DNA of 64,000 bases, from contig MBPM02000005.1 of NCBI GenBank assembly GCA_001695595.3, forward strand, positions 1 through 64,000, in the 5' to 3' direction. The notes beneath the pieces are model-generated. The model did not search any database and was not told the DNA's origin. It was given only the letters and a program-made list of their open reading frames with translations. The position numbers were made by a program, and so were the translations under genes. This stretch comes from Plasmopara viticola (taxonomy: Eukaryota; Oomycota; Peronosporomycetes; Peronosporales; Peronosporaceae). Shown here piece after piece: positions 34,122-46,705 of this stretch (position 1 is the first letter of the stretch; the number at the start of each line of letters is the position of its first letter).

Positions 34122-36325
34122 TTATAAGCACTCATTAATTTGAGCATCTGAACATACTTGAGCTTCCACAGGAAGGACACCTTCGACCTTTTTCCAAAAT
34201 AGAGAGCATTGAAACGTATAATTCACAAATGGTCCCGCCGTTAGCTTTCTCTTGCTCCAATCTCCAGCAAGAGAGGAACTCGTGCTTTACATTGTCTAAT
34301 ACCGACTAAAAAGGTCTGCCGCTTCCAAATACACCGCCACTCTTTACTCCAATTCGTTGTTCGCTGGCCATAACAGTGGTGCAAAGGAACCACAGAAAAG
34401 ACCTTGTACGTAGCAAACTATTGACAGACTGCCAGTAACGAAACCACAATACCGATATGAAAAAGCTGTATCAACAGTACCACAGGATGCGCATATCTCA
34501 AACCTCTCGATGCCTGTAGTGATTCGCTGTGGGTGATTATCGTGCCCGGTCCTCATGCTACTCACAGCAAATTAAGCGACACCTCGTAGTCTTCATACTG
34601 CTTCCATAAAATGTGAGTTGAGTGCAGCTCTTAAAAGGATCGAATTATACGTCAAACAAGCTGGCTGGAACAACATTCTTCTTGGGGATTTCTACAAAGT
34701 CGTAAAGCTATCTTTGCCGTAACACAAACTACACGGCTTATCGTACCGTAAGGTGTATGGTCCATACCGACCGGCCAATGTATGTTTGGACAGGAAGTGT
34801 AGAACACAAAACGCAGCTTAGCTTCTACCTTGTCAGCGATTCATCATACAATTTTTTTCGTATCAACCATTATAGTGGACTGTGACTTAGCACTATCGAC
34901 GTCTAACACACCACACGTCCGACAAACGTGTGGCCAGGCTGCCACTCGATAAAAAGCAGAGCTTGCGATTCCAACGTGACCATGATGAGCGACACATGCC
35001 ATCATTTACAGTATACAATTTTCGATATTAGCAATGAGTTATGGTAGCACAAGTCGTTGCGAGCGTTACTTTGAGTAGTGACAGAATGGCAAGCGCCAGC
35101 GTGATGAAAAATTGTAAGGAAATATAACTTTTACGTATGGTGCAAGACTTGAACGACAAATGGTGCAAAGGCGTTATGCTTGGTCATCGAGCGGAGGCGT
35201 ATCAAGCAACTTCGTTTCGTTGAAGCTTGATTACCTCAGTAAAAATATGTTAAGACCAGAAGGGAGAACGTAAGTCCTTGCTAAAAGGCTAGCTTCAAGA
35301 CATTTTATTTGAATGACTGCGATACTACGCCGCAATATTTATCAAGCTTTACTAAATCGATGCTAATAAAAGAGCAGACATATTTATTCATCGACAGTGC
35401 TACGACTCATGCCATTCTGATGCAGAAACGTTTTTGTTCATTTCAGCAAAACGCCGGATTTTCGAGAACGTTGTTGTGCTAGTAATTCACCGACAGAAAG
35501 AACGACAGCTAGTTCCAAAAGAGCCAATTATACAGGTATTGCTCAAACGCAGCTGCATTGATCTGATGCAATCAGTGCATGTATGAAGTCGCTCCCTTTT
35601 ACTGAGTGGTGGATGCAGACGGGAGCAAGCTTGACCATCACACGCACGACGAGGTACCAGACGACAAGATAGATGTCTGACGAAAGAAAAGTAGAACAGT
35701 TATGCGAACATTCGTATAATTAGGCTTTGCCTTCGCATAGGGATAAAGGCGAACGGAGATGCACGTAATCACTTTACTTTCCTTTTAACAAAGGAAGAAG
35801 AATGGATGGTCTTCAACTGTGATCTCTACTGCACACAATATCCGGCTGTGGATGATGCATTGTTCTACACAAACCAAATGGATGAGGATTAAAGAGTAAG
35901 TGTTGCCTTCATCATGTTCTATTTGGAAACTTCGAGCCTGGATAGCTTATTAAGGAATTCATCCCTGACATTTGACGTACCAAGAAAAATGTTTTGTGAG
36001 GCATGTTCCAATCTAAAATATTGCTTTTCGATCAACAAATACAAACCGTTTAGCAGACTTGAAAGTGCTGTGTCTGGGTTGATTTTCTATCGACAAGTTC
36101 CTTTAGCTACGTCACAATTAAATGTATAGTTTCTCACGGTATACAAACGTACATCTTCTTACCATACAACGGCAAAATTGTCGATCAGTATTGTTACTAT
36201 CATGACACGGTATTCTGAGGATTTGATCACGACTGCACGCGTAGATGACGCTGCTTAAACTCGTGCTTAATTCGTGCTTTTTCAACAAGATGTTAAAAGC
36301 GTCCGGTTAATATGCACATGACAAA
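34122..36325. repeat. U3 interior, right part
   Basis: Continues the unit after the insertion. It is more diverged than U1/U2/U4 (for example 34344-34565, ICASCGTVDTAF) and resembles U5 in places. Hairpins at about 34912 and 35560. No intact gene. An open frame at 35914-36129 (MFYLETSSLDSLL) is shared but short. Confidence 0.6.
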
Positions 36326-36620
36326 AAGCCCCTTGTCAATCGGCTTTTAGAAATATGTCATTCTCTTGCAAATTCTTTTGCATTGGCACTTCGGTCGATC
36401 GTCATATACAAAGCTCTCTCAAGATACTGAAAGAGACTCGAGAGTGATTACGCTTGCCGTACAGTTCGCAAGAGACTTGCAAGAGACTATTCTTGCCGTG
36501 TCACATCAAATAGGAAGCGCTCTTAAGATATTGCGCTCTCTCGCTTTTCATTTCGCCTTTTTCTCAGCAATCGACATCTAGCAAATACATCCATGCAAGT
36601 CAAGCAACTGCGCGGCCAAG
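36326..36620 (+). promoter_or_regulatory. Half spacer upstream of copy 6
   Basis: Only the right half of the head-to-head spacer remains. It has a TCATTT block at 36548-36553 and GCAAGAG motifs at about 36460-36500. The left half and the partner gene were lost in the U3/U4 deletion. Confidence 0.45.
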
Positions 36621-38130
36621 ATGCAGTTTAATATGCTTGCAGTGCTAAGCCTGTACGCCAGTGCCTCCATCCTGCAATCGATTAATGCCCGAGATGCTCC
36701 AGCGGAAATCGCTCCTTGGCTCCTACGGGGACTACATTCACCACCCGCTTAAGCGCGATTGTGACTACCGCAAAAGACACCACGACATGGGCATTGATTG
36801 CACTATAGTCGGCGCCTGGAAGACGATAAGTCCCAGGCCACCGAGTCAATAGATTACAGAAACGGCAAAGACGACTATGATTACAAGGACTACGGCCACG
36901 TTGCTTACGCCTGCAAGGACGACGACCCCAACCACAAGAGCTTCGTGCACAAGGAACACAGCGGCTACAGCAAATACGCAAGGACTACGACGACTACAGC
37001 CATGAGTACCACGGCCACGGCAACGACTTCTACGGCCACGGCAACGACTACTACGTCCACGGCAATGACAACTACGGCAACGGCAACGACTAATATGGTT
37101 ACGGCAAAGGATACGGTGGCAAAGCCTTTGGCCGGACTACTATTCGTCATACGACGGATTCATTACGCATAAGGATCCGTTCGTTGTGGATCAAAAACTT
37201 TACGAACTTTGGAGAGAGATTTGAGCCAAACGAAGGGGAAATCCACGTGCTGGTGGTATTTCCGGCCAAAGACCACACTTCCTCTCTATGCGCAGCAATT
37301 GCTGCCACGTTGTTCTAACGCACGTTCTTGAACGTTCCCACGGATTCGAGAACTCAAAAGCTGAAGCAGCAATTGGTGAAGGACTTCAAATGTGATTGTG
37401 GGAAAATTAGAACGGCGACTCGGTGCTTCTTTGCATGGTGATGAAAGTTGGTCTACCGAGTCCTGTTGCGATTGCATCTCATCTTTCTCGACGAGAACAC
37501 GATCGCCTCAAAGATAATTTTGTGCAAATCGAGAATATTGACGTTGTGAATAACGGATCGCTGTTGTTCAGGCCGATAGCAAGCGCCTTCGATGATCTCG
37601 ACATTGCATTCCTTGTCGACAAGTACGATCTGTTCACATTAAATATTTATAATCCAACGATCTAGACGCACAGCTGCTCATGGACAGCTTGACCCAAGAG
37701 CAATGAGATGTACTTGGAGGTGGATTCGTACCAGCATATTGGAGGGTAAACACAAGTACAATCTACGCTCCAAATGCGCCGCGATTCAATGTGCTCACAA
37801 CAGTCGGCGAGCTGGATGGTAAGGCACTTCGTTCCAAGCAGGTCAATTCTACGTTCTTTTAGGCGCTGTTTATACTTTCAAGCTCAGTTTGTCAGAACCA
37901 AGGCGATTACTCAAGGATGGGTGTCGAAAGATTTTAAGGTCAATGACTTCTCGTCAAAAGGTTTTACACTGAAGAAAGAATGAAATTGCTATTTCTTTGC
38001 AATATGAACATTTCCAAAAGTCCGCCATAGCGACTTTAATCACATTATCGTCGACGGTGATATAAGTGTTCGTTTGCTGGGTCGATCTCATTGGAACACG
38101 TGTGGTTGAATAGAAGGCTGTGACGCTCGT
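36621..38130 (+). pseudogene. Effector pseudogene copy 6 (A type)
   Basis: ATG at 36621, Cys/His-rich frame 36661-36852, Tyr/Thr-rich frame 36798-37172. A 10 bp deletion at about 37131 (within ggctattacc) ends that frame before the CRN linker. The linker is present in another frame (about 37195-37270). A further loss at about 37338 removes part of NVP.TT. HNH_2-like block 37423-37665, C-terminal block 37774-37983. Otherwise like copies 2 and 3. Confidence 0.72.
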
Positions 38131-38246
38131 TCGTTCTAATCACCTGTATGATCTGATATCGTGTTAGCGAAGAAGAGCTTCGCGCTAATAACAGAACCTC
38201 GACAAGCAGCTAACAGGTTTCAGCTGAAGAGAAGAAAAAAAAGTAG

Positions 38247-38531
38247 CTAATTCTTATGCCGTGACTTATCTTTGAAAGATGGATATTTATTCTTGACAGA
38301 TACATATTTAAACCTCCAACTGAAGTATTGCTCATCGTTTTCAACAATCCACTTAACGAACTTGTTCTTATGTTTGCCCCGACGCACGATATAGCTATCG
38401 TCTCCAGCTTGAAACTTGCTGGCTAAAAAGCGTCTTATATTCGAGTCCTCCGATTGTTCGTTGTATAACCATCGACAGTATGAGGCATTTTGCTCATAGA
38501 CTTCAAATTCAGACATTTCAAACTCAGACAT
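38247..38531 (-). CDS. MSEFE 94-residue protein, U4 copy
   Basis: Clean 94-codon frame identical in translation to the U2 and U3 copies. The frame is also open upstream into the LINE insertion, but the internal ATG (38531) is the conserved start. The LINE copy lies 45 bp upstream and would separate it from any original promoter. Confidence 0.5.
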   Translation of the reverse strand: MSEFEMSEFEVYEQNASYCRWLYNEQSEDSNIRRFLASKFQAGDDSYIVRRGKHKNKFVKWIVENDEQYFSWRFKYVSVKNKYPSFKDKSRHKN

Positions 38532-38575
38532 TTTTTGTAGTGTATGTGGTATGTGGGGTATGCTCGTATATTGTA

Positions 38576-38902
38576 ATGTAATGTAATGTATTACGTTATC
38601 GCGTTGCCAAGTTATGCACGTGCTAGGCTCAGTCTGGCTAGTCCACGGCATAGAGTGGTGTCTGCATACGTCGAGTCTCGTTCGGCGGGCAGTGCAGCCA
38701 GCACCGAGGTCTTGAGGGTCTTCCATTAGTTTGTTTATCTCTGACTTGGTAAGAGCCCAGGTGGCGCCCGGTGCTGGAGACCGTCGCGTCGAGGGTGAGA
38801 CTCGTTAGAGACCTGCAGATGCCCGAGAGCACCTGCCCGAAGCGCGCGAGCATTTAGCCCCCGCGCTTGGAAGGAGGGCGTCACCCCAACCTTTTCCAAG
38901 CT
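38576..38902 (-). mobile_element. Internally deleted non-autonomous LINE copy with 12 bp target duplication
   Basis: A 327 bp insertion found only in U4. TCGTATATTGTA occurs at 38564-38575 and again at 38903-38914, a clean target duplication. The 3' tail is (AATGT)n as read on the plus strand. The sequence is three pieces of the 58522-59634 element joined: its first ~150 bp, a short middle piece (ctctgacttggtaagagccc), and its last ~105 bp plus about 35 bp of extra 5' sequence. The empty site is seen in U1-U3. Confidence 0.88.
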
Positions 38903-38914
38903 TCGTATATTGTA

Positions 38915-41900
38915 TAGAAGATAATTCAGGATCACTAATTAAATTAACTCACGACCGATTCATATTTTGTAATTCTGTTACGAAAAGCTACTGTAGTTAC
39001 TTCATCGCGTAGTGGTAGCTAGTTGTTGACATTTATGTTACATCCAGACAAAAAAAAGACCAACCACCTGACTAAACAAATGTTGTGTTGGTTTTCTGCG
39101 TCCGTAATTATGTTGATGATTTAAATTGTTATAGTTTTGTGCTTCAGTGTTTTCTGCCCATTGACACCATAGGATGGGGCTTGTCAAAATTGGATTTTTA
39201 TTTTTTTCTGTTTCTAATAGTGTAGGGGTGGGGGCCAAGGAGTGTGTAAAAAGAGAAAAATAAGTTATAGTGCAAATGTTGCTTGATCATCATATACTTT
39301 CATCGTTCATTGGACTCGTCTCCAAAAGACGTTCATTTTCAGCTCACGGTCTTAAATGCAAAAGACTGCTTCCAACACGGTAAACTTAATTGAGGACGAC
39401 GCCACAACCGCTTCTATTGTAGGCTACACAGCTGTTGAATCCAAATATGGCCTTAACAGCAACAAATTCAACATTAAAATGGTGTTTTGTAATTTGATCA
39501 TACAGCACACGGCTAGACGACTTCACTCGGCTTCATGGTCTCGGTTGACCGTACCATACAGTCATCTATGGCCATGCTGTTTACAGTCGCTAATTTGAAT
39601 GAATACTTTACGTCACAGTAATCTTGACAACAATTGAGAATTAGACTTTATCTGCTGCTATGCAGTTCCTTCTCAACGCGAACAGACACGAAATTTGTTT
39701 TACTGCAAACCTTAAAATCTTCGACCAACTTCCATTATCGAATTGCTCAAGTTTAGATCGGCATTAGCAGCTTTTATTGTGTCAAAACTACAGTCGGCGA
39801 GTCAGCGTCTAATATATGCTGCTTGCGTATTTCGCACGGACATATCAAATAGTTTAAAAGTACTCACTTTAGAGGCTATTTGCTTTAGGATACTTAGGAT
39901 CGGTACTAGTCATGGGATTATGACTTTGAGTGGTTTTGGAAAAACCTTGAATCGTCATTAGTCATGTCGAAGCTCAAAGTCCCGCCGGTGCGCATGGCGA
40001 CACCCGGAATCCGGCTACACTGTGGCCCTACGGGGCTCAATGAGGCTATCATGTCATTAAACTTTCTACGATCAAACAATGAAACCGCAATGACATCTGA
40101 CAAGCCACCTTTGACAACGGGGGTGCGACAAGGAGATCAAGTTGTGGAGCGTGGGTGAGATGGAGGACATCGCAGCCAAGGGCGGCTCAGCGCTTGAGTT
40201 CATTTCCAACCTCTCGGGGCACGATCGTTGCCTTGATTGTGTGCTGTTCTCACATGGACGAAACATTTTTTCTTGAATGTAACGAAAAAACCAATGAAGA
40301 TGTTTTGGAAAATAGCTCGCCCTGTACTCCAATTAGCCTTCCTGGCTATGTTTAATGCAATATAATAAAGCGATTTTTTTGTTATGTTATCAATGGTGTC
40401 ATGGTCTACTTTCCATTAAAGTCGAAATGGTGCGCTGACTCTTGACGCCCAAAGTCGTCCACGTCGTCATTATGCATTCTCTTGCCAACATATAGAAGAC
40501 GCTTGTAACCATCGCTTACGACCACTGTATTCAGCACTCGAAGGCATCGATATTTGAGTTCAAAGAGCCGATGCGATACCAATAGTCAATCGCTGATGAA
40601 ACTAATAGTCTATTGGCTAGAAGGAAAACTGGGTCACAAACGATCGATCGATCAGATACTTAGCGTCATCCGATACACTCAATTTGATGCGCGGTCAAAA
40701 TTAGTGTGATCTAACCGTATCAAGATTATGGGAAGACCAAACATATATGACCAGGTAGGTGGCCCGATCCATTCCAACTACTAGCAACATACGATCGTAT
40801 GAAGCACAATGTAATCGGCTTGATAGGTTCTCATTAATTGCGCAACTATGGCTCACGTATTAGTTGGAGTATGATCTACTTGCGTAGTAGGTCAGCCGCG
40901 TTCTATTCACAATTTTTATCATCCGTCAACAACCACTAAAGTCAGCAAGGTGTACGTGTCCAAACAGGCACAATATTATCAGACAAAGCATACAAGTATT
41001 TTGTGCTACACTCTAGCCGGTATAGCGCCCGATTCGCACCCACTTCTGTAGAAACTTCAGGTTGGGTGTTCATTTTGAAAAAAACGTAAGAAATTTAGAA
41101 AATAAAGGCTCAAGCATTAAACTTCATCAACCACACGATTGGCCAATGTTCTTGTGGTAAACAAATGTTTTGTCCCACACAAACACCGTAAGCTACATGT
41201 CGACCCAGAGTTGAGCTTGGGCGGAAAACATGACCGCGCTCTACCTGCTATCGGGAGTAGTCAAGTCCCAATATAGTAAGGGGGCTTTTAGCGACACAGT
41301 AGCCAATTAGTCAATTGCGCACACCGCGCGCAGTCTAAAATAGACTTTGTCTCAGCGCACACCACCTATCCTACGACCTGTCAGGTCGGATCAACCAGCG
41401 GACCGAGCTTAAGGAATAAACGACGAGAACATAAAGAAAAGCTTTATTAAATCCCTTCCACGAAGCTTAGACCTTCTTCCCTGTCGGGGTTCAATGTGAG
41501 ATTACAGCCTCGAAAAGTTTACAAGAGCCGATATATTACACTGTTGTGGGCCTGAATACTCGAATTGTACCAATAGCGTCACACAAATGGAGAGATGCAG
41601 AACAAATTATAAGATGGTCTGGACAAAGCATCAAAGAAGGATTGTTGACGATGCTGTTTTAAGCGCTCATTAATTTGAGCATCTGAACGTACTTGAGCTC
41701 CTCAGAAAGGACACCTCCAACCTTTTACCAAAAAAGAGAGCATTGAAACGTATGGTACACAATTAAGAAAGAATTTGCTATATGTAACACAAATGGTCCC
41801 ACCACTAGCTTCTCCTTGCTCCAACTTCAGCAAGAGAGAAATCCATGCTTTACATTGTCTAATACCGACTAAAAAGGTCGACCGCTTCCAAATACGCCGC

Positions 41901-43764
41901 AACTCTATACTCAATTGCATTGTTCGCTGGTCATAAGAGTGGTACAAAGGAACCACAGAGAAGACCTTGTGCGTAACAAGATATCGACAGACTGCCAGTA
42001 ATTACATCGCTGTTAAACAGCCGATATGAAAAAGCGGTATCAAGAGTACCACAAGATGCGCATATCGCAGATCTCTCGATGCTTGTAGTGATTCGCTGTA
42101 GGTGATTATCGTGCCCGATCCACAAGCTGCTCACCGCAAATTAAGCCACACCCCTTAGTCTTGATACTGCTTCCGTAAACTATGGGTTAAGTGCAGCTTT
42201 TAAAGAATCGAATTCTATGTCAAATAAGCTGGCTGGGACAACATTCTTTTTGGGGATTACTACAAAGTCTAAAAACTATCTTTGTCGTAGCACAAACTAC
42301 ACGGCTTATCGTACCGTAAGGTGTCTGGTCCATACCGACCGGCCAATGTATGTTTGGACAGGAGGCGAAGGAAAAAATTACAGCTTAGCTTTCTACCACG
42401 TTAGCGATTCATCGTACAATCGTTTTTGTATCATCCTTCATAGTAGATTGTGACTTAGCACTATCGACGTCTAACACACCACACGTCCGACAAACGTGTG
42501 GCTAGGCTGCCATTCGATAAAAAGCAGAGCTTGCGACTCCAGCGTGATCATGATGGGCGACACATGCCATCAATGACAGTATATAATTTCCGATATTAGC
42601 AATGAGTTATGGTAGCACAAGTCGTTGCGAGCATTACTTTGAGTAGTGACAGAATGGCAAGCGCCAGCGTGATGTTGTACAGAAATTTAAGTTTTACGTA
42701 TGGTGCAACACTCGAACGACAAATGGTGCAAGTGCTTTATGGTTGGTCATTGAGCGGAGGCTTATCGAGCGACTTCGTTTTGTTGCAAGCTTTACCACCT
42801 AAGTGAAAATATGTTAAGTCCAGAAGGGAGAAAGCGAGTCCTTGCTTGAAAAATTAGCTTCGACACATTTTATTTAAATGACTGCGATACTAAGCCGCAA
42901 TGTTTATCAAGCTTTACTGGCATCAATGCAAACAAAGAGGTGACATATTCAATCAACGACAGTGCTACGACGCATGCTATTCTGATGCAGAAACGTTTTT
43001 GGTTATTTTAGCAAACTTCAGATTCTAGCAATGTCATAGCCATCAAAAGTACTAGCTCGGCTGCTCGAGAATGTTGTCGTGCTTGAATTTCATCGACAAA
43101 AAGAACGACTGCTAGTTCCAACAGAAACAATTATGCAGCAAAGTTAAACCGAGACGTGCTAAAAGAAACCTTTTTCACTAAGGTATTGCTCAAATGCAGC
43201 TGCACTGATTTGATGCAATCAGTGCATGTATGAAGTCGCTCCCTTTTACTGAGTGGTGGATGCAGACGGGACCAAGCTTGACCATCACACGCACGACGAG
43301 GTAGCAGACGACAAGATAGATGTCTGACGAAAGAAAAGTAGAACAGCTATGCGAACATTCGTATAATTAGGCTTTGCCTTCGCATAGGGATAAAGGCGAA
43401 CGGAGATGCACGTAATCACTTTACTTTCCTTTTAACAAAGGAAGAAGAATGGATGGTCTTCAACTGTGGTCTCTACTGCACACATTAAGCGGCTGTGGAT
43501 GATGCATTGTTCTACACAAACTAAATGATGAGTTTTAAAGAGCAAGTGTTACCTTCATCATGATCTATTCGGACACTTCGAGCCTGGATAGCTTATATAG
43601 GAAATTTATCCCTGACATTTGACGTACCAAGAAAAATGTTTTGTGAGGCATGTTCTAATCTAAAATATTGCTTTTCGATCAACATATACAAACCATTTAG
43701 CAGACTTGAAAGTGCTGTTTTTGGGTCGATTTTCTATCGACAAGCTCCTTTAGCTACGTCACAA
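38915..43764. repeat. U4 interior: degenerate, no intact gene
   Basis: Matches the U1/U2 interiors. A longer frame than elsewhere occurs at 42217-42453 (TYR..VRCLVHTDRPMYVW-like block), but it has no recognised domain and is broken in the other units. Hairpins at about 42480 and 43200. Confidence 0.6.
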
Positions 43765-43992
43765 TTAAATGTATAGTTTCTCACGGTAAACAAACGTACA
43801 TCTTCTTACCTTACAACGGCCAAATTGTCGATCAGTATTGTTAATATCATGACACGATATTCTGATGATTTGATCACGACTGTACGCGTAGATGACGCTG
43901 CTTAAACTCGTGCTTAATTCGTGCCTATTCAACAAGATGTTAAAAGCGTCCGGTTTATATGCACATGACTCAGAAGCATCAAATTGGTGCAA
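43765..43992 (-). CDS. Conserved 75-codon block MHQFDASE, U4 copy
   Basis: Same translation as 15344-15571 and 48882-49109. Lies downstream of B-type copy 7 on the same strand. Probably a C-terminal part of that gene; domain not recognised. Confidence 0.4.
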   Translation of the reverse strand: MHQFDASESCAYKPDAFNILLNRHELSTSLSSVIYAYSRDQIIRISCHDINNTDRQFGRCKVRRCTFVYREKLYI

Positions 43993-44228
43993 ATGATAGT
44001 GAGTCTATATTTTTTATGATATGATCTCATTCCTCTTTATTTACCATTAAAATGGAGTCTTCTATGAGAATTGCATTTGGCTTTTTTGTACTATCGTCAC
44101 AGTGATAAGCATGTATGATGCATTCTTCGACATCAGCGTATTGCGCAAAATGCCTCACAAATCTATCTTACAAATGAATGGGGTGACAGGAATCCAGATA
44201 ATGAAGCATTCAATTATCTGCTACAGTT

Positions 44229-46141
44229 TTAGCCAGCCCCTCGACTTCGTGACAAACAATCACGCAGATCGAAAAGCGTGATAGACCAAGAGGGTCCTGC
44301 AACACCTTTTTTGCTGCGGAACGTTCGGCACCAGCTGCAGGACGTCTTGCACCGCCTTACTGAGTAGTCATAATTAATAAACGATTTACTTGTTTCAAGC
44401 ATACCACATGATCTAACCATGTACGATAGTAACAGTAACGCGAAGTAGCTTGCCAATTATGCAATTCATACTTAAAATAACATATAATAATAAGATCACC
44501 ACCGACACGTGGTTTTCCTGGCTTAAAGTAGTCTTTGAAAAACTTCTCCTCGATCCACAACAACGGAAGCATGTGTAAATAGCCTTCCGGGTGTCTATGT
44601 TCATCAAGCGTCACACCTTCCGAGCCGCTTCTATCCAACCACACGTGTTTCAGTGAGATCGACCCAGCAAACGAACACTTATATCACTCACCGTCCACGA
44701 TAATGTGATTGGAGTCGCTAAGGCAAACATCCAGAGATGTTCGTATAGCCAAGAATTAGCAATATCATCTTTTCTTTCAGTGTGAATCCTTCTGACGAGA
44801 AGTCATCGAAGCTATATACTTTCGACACCCATCCTTCGTGCAGTCGCCTTTGTTCTAGCCAACTGAGCGTGATGATACAAACAGCGCCTAAAAAGACGTA
44901 GAATTGACCTGCTTGGAAAACGAAGTGCCTTACCATCCAGCTCGCCAACTGTTGTGAGCACATTGAATCGCGGCGCATTTGTAGCGTAGATTGTACTTGT
45001 GCTTGCCCTCCAATATGCTGGTACGAATCCACCTCCAAGTACATCCCATTGCTCTTGGGTCAAGCTGTCCATGAGCAGCTGTGCGTCTAGATCGTTGGAT
45101 TAAAATATCTAATGTTAACAGATCGTACTTGTCGACAAGGAACGCAATGTCGAGATCATCGAAGGCGCTTGCGACCGGCCTGAACAACAGCAATCCGTTA
45201 TTTACAACGTCAATATTCTCGATTTGCACAAAATTACCTTTGAAGCGATCGTGTTCTCGTCGGAAAAGATGAGATGCAATCGCAACAAGACTCGGTAGAC
45301 CAACATTCATCACCATGCAAAGAAGCATCGAGTCCCCGTTCTTATTTTTCCCATAATCGCATTTGAAGTCCTTCACCAATTGCTGCTTCAGCTTTTGAGT
45401 TCTCGAATCCGTGGTACTGGGAACGTTCAAGAACGTGCGTTAGAACAACGTGGCAGCAATTGCTGCGTATAGAGAGGAAGTGTGGTCTTTGGCCGGAATC
45501 ACCACCAGCACGTGGATTTCCCCTTCGTTTGGCTCAAATCTCTCTCCAAAGTTTGTCGGGTTCTTGATCCACAACGAATGGATCCTTGTGCGTAATGAAT
45601 CCGTCGTATGACGAATAGTAGTCCGGGGAAAAGCCAAAGGCTTTGCGACCTTATCCTTCGCCGTAACTATAGTAGTCATTGCCGTTGCCGTAGTTGTCAT
45701 TGTCGTGGCCGTAGTGGTGGTTGCTGTGGCCGAAGAAGTCGTTGCCGTGGCCGTGGTACTCATGGCTGTAGTCGTCGCAGTCCTTGCCGTATTTGCTGTA
45801 GCCGCGGTGTTCCTTGTGCACGAAGCTCTTGTGGCTGTAGTCGTCGTCCTTGCAGGCGTAAGCATCGTGGCCGTGGTCCTTGTGATTATAGTCGTCTATG
45901 CCGTTGCTGTAGTCTGTTGACTCGGTAGCCTGGGATGTATCGTCTTCCAGGCGCCGACGATAGTGCAATGCCCATGTCGTGGTGTCTTTTGCGGTGGTCA
46001 CAATCGCGCTTAAGCGGGTGGTGAATGTAGTCCCCGTAGGAGCCAAGGAGCGATTCCCGCTGGAGCACCTCGGGCATCAATCGATTGCAGGATGGAGGCA
46101 CTGACGTATAGGCTTAGCACTGCAAGCATATTAAACTGCAT
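44229..46141 (-). pseudogene. Effector pseudogene copy 7 (B type)
   Basis: ATG at 46141 (MQFNMLAVLSLY; no stop within the signal-like part). The Tyr/His-rich frame (45651-46046) keeps YGKDCDDYSHEYHGHGND and degraded repeats FFGHSNHHYGHDND. In a shifted frame (45440-45865) come LWIKNPTNFGERFEPNEG and HVLVVIP, ending at a TAA. The HNH_2-like frame (44930-45430) has IASHLFRREHDR and NNGLLLFRP, then shifts. C-terminal block 44718-45072; second linker 44357-44644 with a short deletion. It lacks the 4 bp insertion (gatt) seen in A-type copies at the ALHY junction. Its immediate 5' side is a LINE fragment (46144-46195). Confidence 0.77.
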
Positions 46142-46143
46142 CT

Positions 46144-46195
46144 TCTTCCCCCGCAGCAAAATGGCGCGGATGTCCCCGCACCAGTCCCTCGACAC
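46144..46195 (+). mobile_element. LINE fragment abutting the start of copy 7
   Basis: About 52 bp (ccgcagcaaaatggcgcgga and onward) is the reverse complement of 58765-58820 inside the LINE. It begins 2-3 bp upstream of the copy 7 ATG and replaces the normal 5' leader found at the other copies. Flanking spacer sequence is also reduced. Confidence 0.8.
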
Positions 46196-46705
46196 TGACC
46201 AAGGCGAAATTTCCGTGGAGAGCGAGAATCCAAGCACTGATTTGATGTGACGCACCCGCTTTTATCATTAGTCTCTTTCAGTTTTTTAAGAAAGCGTTGT
46301 ATATGAAGTGGCACGGCAAGAGAATTTGCTAGAAAATAAGTTTTCCGAGGTGTCAAGAATTGGGACAGCCAGCTGATTATCTGTTTTACTTTTCTATGCA
46401 ATCATAATTAAGGTACCCTTGTCAATCGGCTTTTAGAAATATGTCATTCTCTTGCAAATTCTTTTGCATTGGCACTTCGGTCGATCGTCATATACGAAGC
46501 TCTCTCAAGATACTGAAAGAGACTCGAGAGTGATTACGCTTGCCGTACAGTTCGCAAGAGACTTGCATGAGACTATTCTTGCCGTGTCACATCAAATAGG
46601 AAGCTCTCTTAAGATATTGCGCTCTCTCACTTTTCATTTGCCTTCTTCTCAGCAATCGACAACTAGCAGATACATCCATTCAAGTCAAGCAACTGCGCAG
46701 CCAAG
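46196..46705. promoter_or_regulatory. Head-to-head spacer, copies 7/8 (left side damaged)
   Basis: The right half keeps the TCATTT block (46634-46639), 72 bp before the copy 8 ATG, and GCAAGAG motifs at about 46550. The left half has lost its initiator-like block (reads aaggcgaaatttccg) and is shortened. This is the symmetry centre of the U4/U5 inverted repeat. Confidence 0.45.

Larger units (their letters stand above)
26062..36325 (+). repeat. Array unit U3 (with insertion, B copy lost)
   Basis: A-type copy 5, MSEFE frame, interior interrupted by the composite insertion at 30741-34121, then interior again. It ends at about 36325, where the region upstream of the B-type tail joins directly to the middle of a spacer (cacatgac, then aaaaagcccc). 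The whole B-type gene is missing. Confidence 0.85.
36621..46141 (+). repeat. Array unit U4
   Basis: A-type copy 6, MSEFE frame, LINE insertion, interior, full B-type copy 7. It is mirrored by U5 with a symmetry centre near 46.4 kb. Confidence 0.88.
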
